Made by a program: the position numbers and the translations under genes. The notes under the pieces are model-generated. The model saw nothing but the letters and a program-made list of their open reading frames with translations. It searched no databases and had not been told where the DNA came from. DNA of 64,000 bases, from NCBI RefSeq assembly GCF_904063055.1, contig NZ_CAJFCN010000001.1, forward strand, positions 248,001 through 312,000, given 5' to 3'. The first letter of the stretch is position 1, and every line of letters begins with the position of its first letter. This DNA comes from Pseudomonas paracarnis. GTDB lineage: Bacteria; Pseudomonadota; Gammaproteobacteria; Pseudomonadales; Pseudomonadaceae. Positions 26,790 through 34,878 of this stretch are shown piece by piece.

Positions 26790-28808
26790 TTAGAAGGTAG
26801 TGCGAACGCCGAACTGCACGCTTCTACCTGGCGCCGGCGCGATATCGCGCAGGATCGAGCTGGCATAGCGCACGGTCTGGTTGGTCAGGTTTTCTCCGTT
26901 GACGAAGGCCAGCCACTGGCTGCCACCCACATTGAAGCGATACCCCGCGCTGGCGCCGAGGGTGGTGTAGCCATCGGTGCCGCTTTCGTTATCCGGCACA
27001 CGCCCTTGGCCCGCGGCATGTTCCACGTCGATACGCGCTTGCCAGCGATCCAGTTCCCACAGCAAGCCGCTGTTCAAACGCAATGGCGCAATGCGCGGCA
27101 AGGCTTCGCCGGTGTCCAGGTTGGTGGCGCGGGTGTAGTCGCCCGACAGTTCCAGCGCAAACTTGCCGTAGGCGCCTTCGCCGAGCTTCCAGTGATCCTG
27201 GGCTTCGAAGCCGGCGAAGCGTGCTCGTACGCCAGAATATTCGTACTCGGGAATACCGCCCGCGTCCTCTTCACCTTCGTCGTTTAGCGTACGGCCAGTG
27301 CCGAGCAAACCGATGTAATTGGAGAAGCGGCTATAGAACACGCCAAAGCTGCCCTTGTGGGTGCCGTTGTCAAAGCGCAGCGCCAGGTCGCTGGACACGG
27401 CTTTTTCTTTCTTCAGGTTGGCATCGCCCAACTCATAGGTGCCGGTGGCGACGTGGGCGCCGTTGGCATACAGCTCGTAGAAGGTTGGTGCGCGTTCGGT
27501 GTAGCCCAGGGTGGCGGCCAGGGACCAGACCGGCGTAAGGGTGTAGACAGCGCCAGACGACAAGCTGCCGGCGGTGAAGTTATTGCTCTTGTCGGCATTG
27601 GCAAAACGCTCGTTGCCTTTGGCGTTCGGGTCGACGCTGGTGTGTTCCAGGCGTGCGCCGAGGCTAAGTTTCAGGCGTTCAGTGGCTTGCATTTCTTCGA
27701 GGATAAACAGCGCGCCGGCGTTGGTGTCGCTCTGTGGCACGAAAGCTTCTTCGCCCAGGGCCGAGAATTCGTTGCGCGTCACTTGGGCGCCGACCACGCC
27801 ATCGAACGGGCCAATCGGTTGGTGTCGGGCTTCAACGCGGGCTTCATAGCCTTTGTTCTTGAAGGTGGTGCCGGTTTCGCCGCCTTCGATTTCCCGGTGT
27901 TCGTAGTCAGTGTAACCGGCGTCTATTTTCACCGAGGTAAACGGCCCTTGCAGGTTGCGGATCTCGGACGCAAAGGCGTAGTGGTCCTGTTTCATGCGGA
28001 TGCGCACATCCTGCTCGGCGGGTGAGCCGTAGTTACTGTCGTAATTGCTGTATGACAGCCCGGCATAACCATCGTCCCAGGTGTAGGAACCGCCCACCGC
28101 ACCGCCGTCCTGGCGCCCATTGCTGTTGCCCAGGCGCCCGTTTTTGCCGGGGCCGTCCTCGCTCTCCGGTGCATGCCGGCTGCGGGCATAGCCTGGGATT
28201 TTCAAGTCATTGAACTCGCGCCCATTGGCATCCAGATGCAAAGCGAAGGTACCGTTACCGGCCTCCAACTTGCCCGCGCTGCTGCGGGTGGTGTCGGCAC
28301 CGCCGTAGCGCAACTCGCCAGCGCCATGGATGCCCTCGATGGCCTCGGTGGGGATGCGATTGTCGAAGGTGTTGACCACCCCGCCGATGGCGCTGCCGCC
28401 GTACAGCAGGGCGGCCGGGCCCCGCACGATTTCGATGCGGTCAACGTTGATCGGGTCCAGCGGTACCGCGTGGTCGTAGGACAGCGACGAGGCATCCAGC
28501 GCCCCCACACCGTTGCGCAGAATACGAATGCGGTCGCCGTCCTGGCCGCGAATGATCGGGCGGCTGGCCCCCGGGCCAAAGTACGAAGACGACACACCCG
28601 GCTGCTTGTTCAGGGTTTCACCGAGGCTGCCTTTTTGTTGCAGGGTCAGGTCATCGCCTGTCAGCACAGTGGTGGGCGAGGCCAGCTGTTCGCTGCCCAG
28701 CGGGTTGCCGGTGACCACTTGGGGTGGCAGTTCCAGGGCATGGGCCTGGGAGCCAATCAACAGGGCGGCGGCGAGGGGCGACAAGCGCCAGAGAGAAGGC
28801 AGCGACAT
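26790..28808 (-). CDS. znuD: TonB-dependent outer-membrane receptor, ZnuD-like (zinc)
   Basis: The 672-residue protein has a signal peptide (cleavage after SQAHA), a short TonB-box-like PQVVTG, a plug domain (GSLGETLNKQPGVSSSYFGP, RPIIRGQDGDRIRILRNG, IEIVRGPAALLYGGSAIGG) and a 22-stranded barrel ending in Phe (VQFGVRTTF). The plug and barrel sequences resemble ZnuD-type receptors (P. aeruginosa PA0781), which take up zinc under Zur control. A GTTACAATATAAC element just upstream, shared with rpmE2, supports zinc regulation. AGGA precedes the ATG. The zinc assignment rests on similarity and this site. Confidence 0.85.
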   Translation of the reverse strand: MSLPSLWRLSPLAAALLIGSQAHALELPPQVVTGNPLGSEQLASPTTVLTGDDLTLQQKGSLGETLNKQPGVSSSYFGPGASRPIIRGQDGDRIRILRNGVGALDASSLSYDHAVPLDPINVDRIEIVRGPAALLYGGSAIGGVVNTFDNRIPTEAIEGIHGAGELRYGGADTTRSSAGKLEAGNGTFALHLDANGREFNDLKIPGYARSRHAPESEDGPGKNGRLGNSNGRQDGGAVGGSYTWDDGYAGLSYSNYDSNYGSPAEQDVRIRMKQDHYAFASEIRNLQGPFTSVKIDAGYTDYEHREIEGGETGTTFKNKGYEARVEARHQPIGPFDGVVGAQVTRNEFSALGEEAFVPQSDTNAGALFILEEMQATERLKLSLGARLEHTSVDPNAKGNERFANADKSNNFTAGSLSSGAVYTLTPVWSLAATLGYTERAPTFYELYANGAHVATGTYELGDANLKKEKAVSSDLALRFDNGTHKGSFGVFYSRFSNYIGLLGTGRTLNDEGEEDAGGIPEYEYSGVRARFAGFEAQDHWKLGEGAYGKFALELSGDYTRATNLDTGEALPRIAPLRLNSGLLWELDRWQARIDVEHAAGQGRVPDNESGTDGYTTLGASAGYRFNVGGSQWLAFVNGENLTNQTVRYASSILRDIAPAPGRSVQFGVRTTF

Positions 28809-28842
28809 CGGAGATTCCTGGGCAAAATGACTGATAATTTAA

Positions 28843-28855
28843 GTTACAATATAAC
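28843..28855 (-). promoter_or_regulatory. Candidate Zur box upstream of znuD-like gene
   Basis: GTTACAATATAAC (minus strand GTTATATTGTAAC) is a near-palindrome 35 bases before the start. It matches the GTTAC-nnT-ATAAC element before rpmE2 and the general Zur pattern (TGTTATAnTATAACA). A -10-like TATATT lies inside it on the minus strand. Confidence 0.7.
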
Positions 28856-28978
28856 ATCTCTTTTTTGTGTAGAAGGGGAACTTTTCCTGGCGGGCTATAT
28901 TCAATGCGATGCTTCCACCTGCACGCCCCGTCGGCTAAGGTGCGCGGCTGTGTTTCCTCTTTTTGCAAAAGGCCTGGC

Positions 28979-29212
28979 ATGACCGCGACAAGCAACGACC
29001 CGCTCCACGGTGTGACCCTGCAACACGTGCTCACCACCCTGGTGGAGCATTACGAGTGGAGCGGCTTGGCCGAGCGCATTGATATCCGCTGCTTCAAGAG
29101 TGACCCGAGCATCAAGTCGAGCCTGACTTTCCTGCGCAAAACCCCGTGGGCGCGGGAAAAGGTCGAAGGTTTGTACGTCAAGCTGATGCGTACCAAGCGC
29201 CCCCTGGATTGA
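28979..29212 (+). CDS. VF530-family (DUF2132) small DNA-binding-like protein
   Basis: I chose ATG 28979, with AAAGG 6 bases upstream, giving 77 residues; an upstream extension in frame has no family similarity. The sequence has the family core: [51 protein letters not shown]530 proteins are small helical, double-strand DNA-binding-like proteins with no established role. It stands divergent from the receptor gene and 4 bases before the membrane protein gene, with which it is probably co-transcribed. Confidence 0.85.
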   Translation: MTATSNDPLHGVTLQHVLTTLVEHYEWSGLAERIDIRCFKSDPSIKSSLTFLRKTPWAREKVEGLYVKLMRTKRPLD

Positions 29213-29216
29213 AAGC

Positions 29217-29843
29217 ATGAAGCGCTTTGTCGCGACGGCAGCCTTGGCCGGTTGGGTGGGGTTGGCGATCCAGCAATACCTGATTCTCTATTCGCGCTGG
29301 ACCAGTGGCGCGAGCTTGCTGGGCGGCCTGATCAGTTTCTTCAGCTTCTTCACCGTGCTGACCAATACCCTGGTGGTCGTGGTGCTCAGCTACGCGCTGG
29401 TCAAGCGCGACTCTGGCGCCAAGCGGTTTTTCCTCGCGCCTCGCATCAGTAGCGCGATTGCCGCGAGCATCGTGGTGGTAAGCCTGGCCTACAACCTGCT
29501 GCTGCGGCATCTGTGGAGCCCGCAAGGCTTTCAATTTATCGCCGATGAGTTGCTGCACGACGTCATGCCGTTGTTGTTTGTGGTGTATTGGTGGCGGTGT
29601 GTGCCCAAGGGTACGTTGCGGCTCAAACACATTGCCGGCTGGGTGATCTACCCATTGGTGTACTTCGGTTATGTGCTGCTGCGGGGGCATATGCTCGGGC
29701 AGTATCAGTACCCGTTCATGGATGTGGACAGCCTCGGTTATCCACAGGTGTTTGTGAATGCCGCAGGGATTTTGGCAGGGTTCATCGTCATCGCGTTGGC
29801 GATCATTGGCCTGGACAAGCGCCTCAAATCCCCCTCGATTTAA
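29217..29843 (+). CDS. Pr6Pr-family integral membrane protein
   Basis: The 208-residue protein has six predicted transmembrane segments and the motifs of the Pr6Pr/FAR-17a-like family: FFSFFTVLTNTLVVVVLSYAL, ELLHDVMPLLFVVYWW, PLVYFGYVLLRG and YPFMDVDSLGYPQVFVNAAG. The biochemical role in bacteria is not established; eukaryotic relatives (AIG1/ADTRP) hydrolyse fatty acid esters. It starts 4 bases after the VF530 gene. Confidence 0.78.
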   Translation: MKRFVATAALAGWVGLAIQQYLILYSRWTSGASLLGGLISFFSFFTVLTNTLVVVVLSYALVKRDSGAKRFFLAPRISSAIAASIVVVSLAYNLLLRHLWSPQGFQFIADELLHDVMPLLFVVYWWRCVPKGTLRLKHIAGWVIYPLVYFGYVLLRGHMLGQYQYPFMDVDSLGYPQVFVNAAGILAGFIVIALAIIGLDKRLKSPSI

Positions 29844-29858
29844 AGTGAGCACCATTAA

Positions 29859-29944
29859 TGTGGGAGCTGGCTTGCCTGCGATAGCATCACCTCGGTGTAC
29901 CTGATAAACCGAGGTGCTTGCATCGCAGGCAAGCCCGCTCCCAC
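29859..29944. repeat. Inverted REP pair
   Basis: TGTGGGAGCTGGCTTGCCTG and inverted GCAGGCAAGCCCGCTCCCAC with an inner inverted repeat CACCTCGGT / ACCGAGGTG (29888-29914). It is the last well-formed REP before the accessory region; the next trace is at 62.67 kb. Confidence 0.9.
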
Positions 29945-29949
29945 CTTAA

Positions 29950-30717
29950 TCATTCTTCTTCGCTGCCCTCAGCACGCCAGTAACCCACGGCCTTGAGGTA
30001 TTCCTCGTTGACCTTGTGCGTATCCAGCAGCACCCGCCGTACCTGGCGCGACAGCTTGGTTTCGGTGGCGACGAAGCTGTACAACGCCCCGCTGGGCAGC
30101 GTCAGGTTGCGCACTACATCGAGCAGGTCATCGTGGCCGCGCAGAACCCAGATCACCTCGACTTCGGCTGCGCTGCCGAGCACCTGTTGTTCCGCCGCAT
30201 CGGCGATTTCAATCACCGCCAGAACCTTGCGCCCGGCCGGTAATTCTTCCAGGCGTCGACCGATGGCGGGCAGGGCGGTTTCATCACCGATCAGCAGGTA
30301 GCTGTCGAAGATGTCCGGCACGATCATCGAACCCCTTGGCCCACCGATATAAAGATGCTGGCCGACCTGTACCTGCTCGGCCCAGGTGGAGGCAGGGCCA
30401 TCGCCGTGCAGCACGAAGTCGATGTCCAGCTCGCCGATGTCCAGGTCGTAACGCCGTGGCGTGTAGTCGCGCATGGCGGGTTGCGGGCCGTCGCCCTTGA
30501 TGGCGAACGTCGGGCTTTCCAGCGCCGCTTGTTCGGCGGCGTTCTGCGGGAACAGCAGTTTGATGTGATCGTCGCTGCCCAGGCTGATGAAACCTGCCAG
30601 TTCCGGCCCACCCAAGGTGATACGGCGCATACGCGGGGTGATATCCACCACCCGCAGTACTTGCAGGCGGCGGCGTTTGATGTCGTGGGTCACGCGATGG
30701 ATGGCTTGTGTGTTCAT
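29950..30717 (-). CDS. Siderophore-interacting protein (FAD ferric-siderophore reductase)
   Basis: The 255-residue protein belongs to the ViuB/YqjH family, which releases iron from ferric siderophores by NAD(P)H- or ferredoxin-dependent reduction in the cytoplasm. Seen: the FAD motif MRDYTPRRYD (residues about 83-92), IDFVLHGDGPASTWAEQ, GGPRGSM and a C-terminal domain with LIGDETALPAIGRRLE and GYWRAEGSEEE. Its ATG overlaps the stop of the PadR gene by 4 bases, so both are on one message. In E. coli the equivalent pair yqjH (nfeF) and yqjI (nfeR) is divergent. Confidence 0.92.
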   Translation of the reverse strand: MNTQAIHRVTHDIKRRRLQVLRVVDITPRMRRITLGGPELAGFISLGSDDHIKLLFPQNAAEQAALESPTFAIKGDGPQPAMRDYTPRRYDLDIGELDIDFVLHGDGPASTWAEQVQVGQHLYIGGPRGSMIVPDIFDSYLLIGDETALPAIGRRLEELPAGRKVLAVIEIADAAEQQVLGSAAEVEVIWVLRGHDDLLDVVRNLTLPSGALYSFVATETKLSRQVRRVLLDTHKVNEEYLKAVGYWRAEGSEEE

Positions 30718-31223
30718 TGATCTCTCCCGTCGGCAATAGCTTGGGCGGTGCCGTTGAGCAGCGCCGCGACACGAACGATTTCTTCCGGGCTCCAGTGCCC
30801 GTGGTGTGAGTGCAAGGCATGGCGCAGGTTGTGCACCGCCTCGTGGATCTCGGGTGGGCGGTCGTGCCCGCGCAGCGAGCGCTTGCTGACATCGATACGC
30901 ATGCGCACGCCGTCCAGGGCAACGGCTTGCTCGCTTAAGAAGAGACGACCGGCGTCGGTGATTGTGTAGCGCTTTTTTCCGCCATCGGCGTCGCCGCTGA
31001 TCAACTCGCTCTCTTCAAGAAAGGTCAGGGTGGGGTAGATCACGCCGGGGCTGGGGCTGTAGGCGCCGTCGAACAAGCCTTCGATGCGGCGGATCAGGTC
31101 GTAGCCGTGGCAGGGCTGTTCAGCGATGAGGGCTAATAGCAGCAGCTTGAGGTCGCCTGGGGCGAACACCCGGGGGCCACGGCCACCCCGTTTTTCAAAT
31201 TCGCCGCGATGATCATGCTTCAT
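30714..31223 (-). CDS. PadR-family regulator (YqjI/NfeR-like)
   Basis: The 169-residue protein has a PadR winged helix (LKLLLLALIAEQPCHGYDLI, SPSPGVIYPTLTFLEE, KKRYTITDAGR) and a helical C-terminal part with a His cluster HSHHGHW. The N-terminus MKHDHRGEF is short but metal-ligand-like; E. coli YqjI uses His-rich ends to sense nickel and iron. It is first in an operon with the ferric-siderophore reductase. The palindrome TAAGATATATCTTA 34 bases upstream is the likely operator, and the regulation would be autogenous. Confidence 0.9.
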   Translation of the reverse strand: MKHDHRGEFEKRGGRGPRVFAPGDLKLLLLALIAEQPCHGYDLIRRIEGLFDGAYSPSPGVIYPTLTFLEESELISGDADGGKKRYTITDAGRLFLSEQAVALDGVRMRIDVSKRSLRGHDRPPEIHEAVHNLRHALHSHHGHWSPEEIVRVAALLNGTAQAIADGRDQ

Positions 31224-31256
31224 GTAGGGCTTCTCTGCTCAGGTTTAGATATAACG

Positions 31257-31270
31257 TAAGATATATCTTA
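31257..31270 (-). promoter_or_regulatory. Candidate PadR operator
   Basis: TAAGATATATCTTA is a perfect 14-bp palindrome. A further half-site GATATAAC lies at 31248-31255. ATAT-rich inverted repeats are typical of PadR targets. Confidence 0.65.
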
Positions 31271-31714
31271 TTTCGTTGGTAGCCTATGGCGACCAACGGT
31301 CGTGGCAGCGTGAGACGCAGCCGGAAATCGGAATATGTGAATAGACGAATAGCGTCTTTAGAGTTATAAGTTTAATTAGAGTTGGCGCTCCAATTCAAGC
31401 TAAGTGTCGTGAGTTTTTTATCGAGTGTATGTATGGTGTAGTCCAGTTCTTACAGTTGTTTTCAGGTTATGCTTTTACTGCCGTGTAGCCTGTTTCTTAC
31501 AGCGGATTTTAAAGTTTGGTCAAAGTGCCATGTTTTTCCCGCGCGCCCTGATTACAAGGGCTACGAGCGTGTGAGAAGAAGCCTGCATACCTGCTTTTAA
31601 TTTTATTGAATGATTGTTTGGCGTTGTGTGGTTCAACTAACCAGCGGCGTAATTCGTTGTTGAGGTGGTACTTGGCAACGAACCAATCAATGTTAATAAA
31701 TGCAGGTACTGATC
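31271..31714. other. AT-rich upstream region of the pilus operon, no gene seen
   Basis: No convincing reading frame. TTCTTACAG occurs twice (31447-31455 and 31494-31502), 47 bases apart. A small inverted repeat AGACG..CGTCT lies near 31343-31357. AGG in GCAGGTACTGATC precedes the pilin ATG. TTGGCA at 31672-31677 resembles a -35, but the -10 would fall on the ribosome site, so I do not call it. Confidence 0.45.
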
Positions 31715-32212
31715 ATGTTCAAGAAGTTTGCTGTTGCTGTTCCCCTGGCTGTTTTGGCTTTGTCTTCCTCGGTAACAGCTATCGCTGCAGGTGAAGCCAG
31801 TCACACCGTCAACCTCAAGGCAAACATCCCGACCACCGTGTTCCACGCACAACCGCGTGACCCGAACTGGGGCCGTGACGAAACCATGAGCTACAACCTG
31901 GTCAGCGGCGAGTTGGCTCCGTTGAGCGCCATCTACGATCTCAAGAACACCAACGGTTCGGTACACGCTTACATCGAAGGTGGCCCGGCTGTGTTGTTCA
32001 ATGGTGACGTGTCGCAGAACATCCCGCTCACCACCAGCCTCAATGGCGTCACGCTGACCGGCACCCCCCAGGAAGTAGTCAATGAAGCCGACTCCACCCC
32101 TGGCGTGGGTGCTGAAATGCGCATCGTCGCGGCCAAACCGTCGGCCACCCAGCGTGGTTCCTACACCGCGGTGATGCCGGTGGTGTTCGACGCGGTATTG
32201 CCAACGCCTTGA
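31715..32212 (+). CDS. CS1-type (alpha) fimbrial major pilin
   Basis: I chose ATG 31715, with AGG 10 bases upstream and a clean signal peptide (MFKKFAVAVPLAVLALSSS, cleavage near AIAA); an ATG at 31700 is in frame but has no site. The 165-residue protein has the CblA/CooA-like pilin sequence VNLKANIPTTVFHAQPRD, LAPLSAIYDLKNTNGSVHAY and a C-terminal YTAVMPVVFDAVLP that would serve as the polymerising strand. It is first in a five-gene pilus operon, followed by a hairpin that could raise its expression over the usher. Confidence 0.92.
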   Translation: MFKKFAVAVPLAVLALSSSVTAIAAGEASHTVNLKANIPTTVFHAQPRDPNWGRDETMSYNLVSGELAPLSAIYDLKNTNGSVHAYIEGGPAVLFNGDVSQNIPLTTSLNGVTLTGTPQEVVNEADSTPGVGAEMRIVAAKPSATQRGSYTAVMPVVFDAVLPTP

Positions 32213-32221
32213 AACCCATAA

Positions 32222-32242
32222 GTGCCCGCGACGTACGGGCAC
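32222..32242 (+). terminator. Attenuator-like hairpin after the major pilin
   Basis: GTGCCCG and CGGGCAC form a 7-bp stem with a 7-base loop just after the pilin stop. No T-run follows. Such hairpins between pilin and usher commonly protect or partially terminate the pilin message. Confidence 0.6.
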
Positions 32243-32334
32243 CCCTTGTATGACTTGCAGGTCGGCTGATTTTTCCTCCTCGGTCTGCCGACCTGATTTT
32301 CATTTTTGGCCCTGGCATTCCGAGTATTCCGTTC

Positions 32335-34857
32335 ATGTTTCCGATGACGCCTATCGCGGCAGCGCTTGCGCTGTTGGTGTGTACGAGTGCCCTGGCAGCG
32401 CCCGCCACTTCTGGCGCTGCCACCCCCGGCAGCCTGATTTCTCAGGCCCAAGGCTTGCCCGCAGGGTTTGCCGACCATTTTTTTGATGTGCCGCTGGCGG
32501 TGCGTGTGGACCTGGACCAACAACTGCTCGGCGAAGCCTTGATCGTGTTGTCTCAAGACGACCGCGTGACCCTTCTGGAATTTACCGATACCGGTGACAG
32601 TAAAGTCCCGGCGGCCACCCGCGACACCTGGCAGGCCGTGCTGGAACAAGGCGTGGCGCTGGGCGCCTGCACCCAGTCCTGCCCGCAAAAAATGATCTCG
32701 GCGTACTACAACCTCGAAAGCTCGCAGTTGTCGATCCTGACGCAAAACGTCGAATTGGCAGACGACACCCCGCGTTTCTATGACCAACCGGAAGGCGGCA
32801 GCCTGGGGTTGATCATCAATAACCAGCTCAATCTCAATGGCAGCCAGCAAGACAGCCTGGGTGGCCGCTATGGCCTGCAAGCCAGCTCCAGCGTGGGTAA
32901 CTGGAGCCAGGTGTTCAACCTGCAGTTGGCCCGCCAGAGTGGCGATGAGGCGCAAATGCGTCATGCGATCCACGAGCTGTACACCCAGCGCGAACTGCAA
33001 GGGCAGTTTTTCCGCCTGGGCCACTTCACGCCGAATTCCGATGGCCTCACCCGTCAACTGCGCAGCTTCGGCGCCAGCCCCGATACGGCGCTGGGTGTGA
33101 TGTATGGCAGTTCCGACACGTTGGCGATCAATGACGCCAAGCCCAGCGTGTATCCGATCTATGTCACCGCCAGTCGGCAGGCGGCGGTAGAGATTTATCG
33201 CAATGGCTTGTTGATCAACACCCAGTCGGTGACGGCCGGCCTGCAAACCCTGGACACCCGGCCACTGCCGGGCGGCATCTATGAGGTCGAAGTGCGCCTG
33301 GTGGAAGATGGCCTCACCACCAGCACCAGCCAGGAACTGGTGTACAAGCCCAGCAACTGGCGCAACGCCGACGACCCGTGGCGCTACAACCTGTTTGCCG
33401 GGCGCGAGACCAAGCTGTTCAGCAACTGGGATGAGCAGGCCTCCGGCGCGATCACCGCCGGTGCGTCACTCAACTACCTGGTGCATCCGCGCGTGATCCT
33501 CGGCCTGTCCGCTCGCCAGGTGCGCGAGCAACTGCAGTACGGCGGCTCGGTGGATTGGACCGTGGCCGGCAATACCAGCCTCTACGCCAACCTGTATCAA
33601 ACCCAGGAACATGGCACTGACATGGACCTGCAAGGGCTTTACAGTTTCGGTGCGACCAACCTGGTGTTCAGCCATAACCGCAGTTGGCTCGACACTCGCG
33701 ACACTTACGAAACCCTGCCCGACGGTACACGCCTGCGGCGCAACACCTTCGTCGGCCAGGCGAGCAATTCTGCCCTGTCGGTCAACCACCGCCTCGACGC
33801 ACAGAACACCTTGAACCTGCGGGTTTCCCACAGCCAAGGCAATGTGGAAGGGGCAGGCGTGGACTTGGGTTGGAGCCGCCACGACAAACTGTTCGGCAGT
33901 GATGCCAACTGGCGTTTCTCGGTATTCGACCGACCGGGCAGCAGCGGCACCAACGACCAACGCAACCGTGGCGTCGACGTGACCCTGAGCATGAACCTGG
34001 GCACAGACGGCCGGCAGATTTCCGGCAGCGTCGGCACCCGCACCGCCCGCGATGGTGGGCGTGACAACAACGCCTCGCTGACGATTCGCCAGGACCTCAC
34101 CGACCACGTGCTGCAAAGCGTTTCGGCCACAGCCATAACCGACACCTACGGCGTCGGCTTGTCGAGTATGGCCAGCTTCAGTACCGATGCGCTCAGTGGT
34201 GACGGCTTTGTGCAGCGCAGCTCCTTCAACGGTGATTTCAGCGGTGGCTTGAACCTCAACAGCACGTTCGTCGCGGGCGCCGGCAAGATGTTGCTGAGCA
34301 GCCAGTACCAGGGCAATGGGGCAGGCATGATCATCGATGTGGAAACCGACCTCGACGAAATTGCCCTGCGCGCCGACGACCTGGGCGGCGGCAGCGCCGT
34401 GTTGCGGCCAGGACGCAACTATGTGCCGGTCTCGGCCTACAAGAGCAGCAGCGTGAGCTTCGACTTCGAAGGCAATCACCCGCCGGCGGCCAATATCCAG
34501 CCCACCCGTTCCAGTTACCACTTGAACAAGGGCGGTGTGGACTACCGCAAGGTCACCGTGATGAAAACCGTCACCGTACTCGGTCGCTTGCTGGACGGGC
34601 GAGGCGCGCCGCTCAAGGGGCATCACGTGATCAACCACGCCAGCCGTGGCGTCAGCGAAGTGGACGGGTTTTTCTCCATGGAGATGAGTTCCAGTTCACC
34701 GACCCTGCAAGTGCGCTACCAGAACCAGTTGCTCTGCCAGTTCCGCCTCGACCCGAGGCATACGACCAATGAAAACGATGTGTTGATGATCGGTGATCTG
34801 CGTTGCACGCCGGACACGCTGGCTGAAGCTAACCACAAGGCCGACACCGCCGGTTGA
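32335..34857 (+). CDS. CS1-type outer-membrane usher
   Basis: The 840-residue protein has a signal peptide (cleavage near ALAA), an N-terminal chaperone-binding region with FADHFFDVPLAVRVDLD, a long beta-barrel (residues about 170-720) and C-terminal domains (VTVLGRLLDGRGAPLKGHHV, SEVDGFFSMEMSSSS, LLCQFRLDP). It matches the TcfC/CooC/CblC ushers of alpha-fimbriae rather than FimD-type. It threads pilin-chaperone complexes through the outer membrane. Two ATGs (32335, 32344) are possible; the ribosome site is weak. Confidence 0.92.
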   Translation: MFPMTPIAAALALLVCTSALAAPATSGAATPGSLISQAQGLPAGFADHFFDVPLAVRVDLDQQLLGEALIVLSQDDRVTLLEFTDTGDSKVPAATRDTWQAVLEQGVALGACTQSCPQKMISAYYNLESSQLSILTQNVELADDTPRFYDQPEGGSLGLIINNQLNLNGSQQDSLGGRYGLQASSSVGNWSQVFNLQLARQSGDEAQMRHAIHELYTQRELQGQFFRLGHFTPNSDGLTRQLRSFGASPDTALGVMYGSSDTLAINDAKPSVYPIYVTASRQAAVEIYRNGLLINTQSVTAGLQTLDTRPLPGGIYEVEVRLVEDGLTTSTSQELVYKPSNWRNADDPWRYNLFAGRETKLFSNWDEQASGAITAGASLNYLVHPRVILGLSARQVREQLQYGGSVDWTVAGNTSLYANLYQTQEHGTDMDLQGLYSFGATNLVFSHNRSWLDTRDTYETLPDGTRLRRNTFVGQASNSALSVNHRLDAQNTLNLRVSHSQGNVEGAGVDLGWSRHDKLFGSDANWRFSVFDRPGSSGTNDQRNRGVDVTLSMNLGTDGRQISGSVGTRTARDGGRDNNASLTIRQDLTDHVLQSVSATAITDTYGVGLSSMASFSTDALSGDGFVQRSSFNGDFSGGLNLNSTFVAGAGKMLLSSQYQGNGAGMIIDVETDLDEIALRADDLGGGSAVLRPGRNYVPVSAYKSSSVSFDFEGNHPPAANIQPTRSSYHLNKGGVDYRKVTVMKTVTVLGRLLDGRGAPLKGHHVINHASRGVSEVDGFFSMEMSSSSPTLQVRYQNQLLCQFRLDPRHTTNENDVLMIGDLRCTPDTLAEANHKADTAG

Positions 34858-34878
34858 CGGCGGCTTGGATGGAATTCG

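Noticed and set aside
29739..29747. TTATCCACA, a perfect DnaA box
   Set aside because: It lies singly inside the Pr6Pr-family coding region with no partner site, so chance is the simplest explanation.
31606..31794. Small open frame overlapping the pilin start
   Set aside because: It runs into the pilin gene in another frame, has no ribosome site and no family features.
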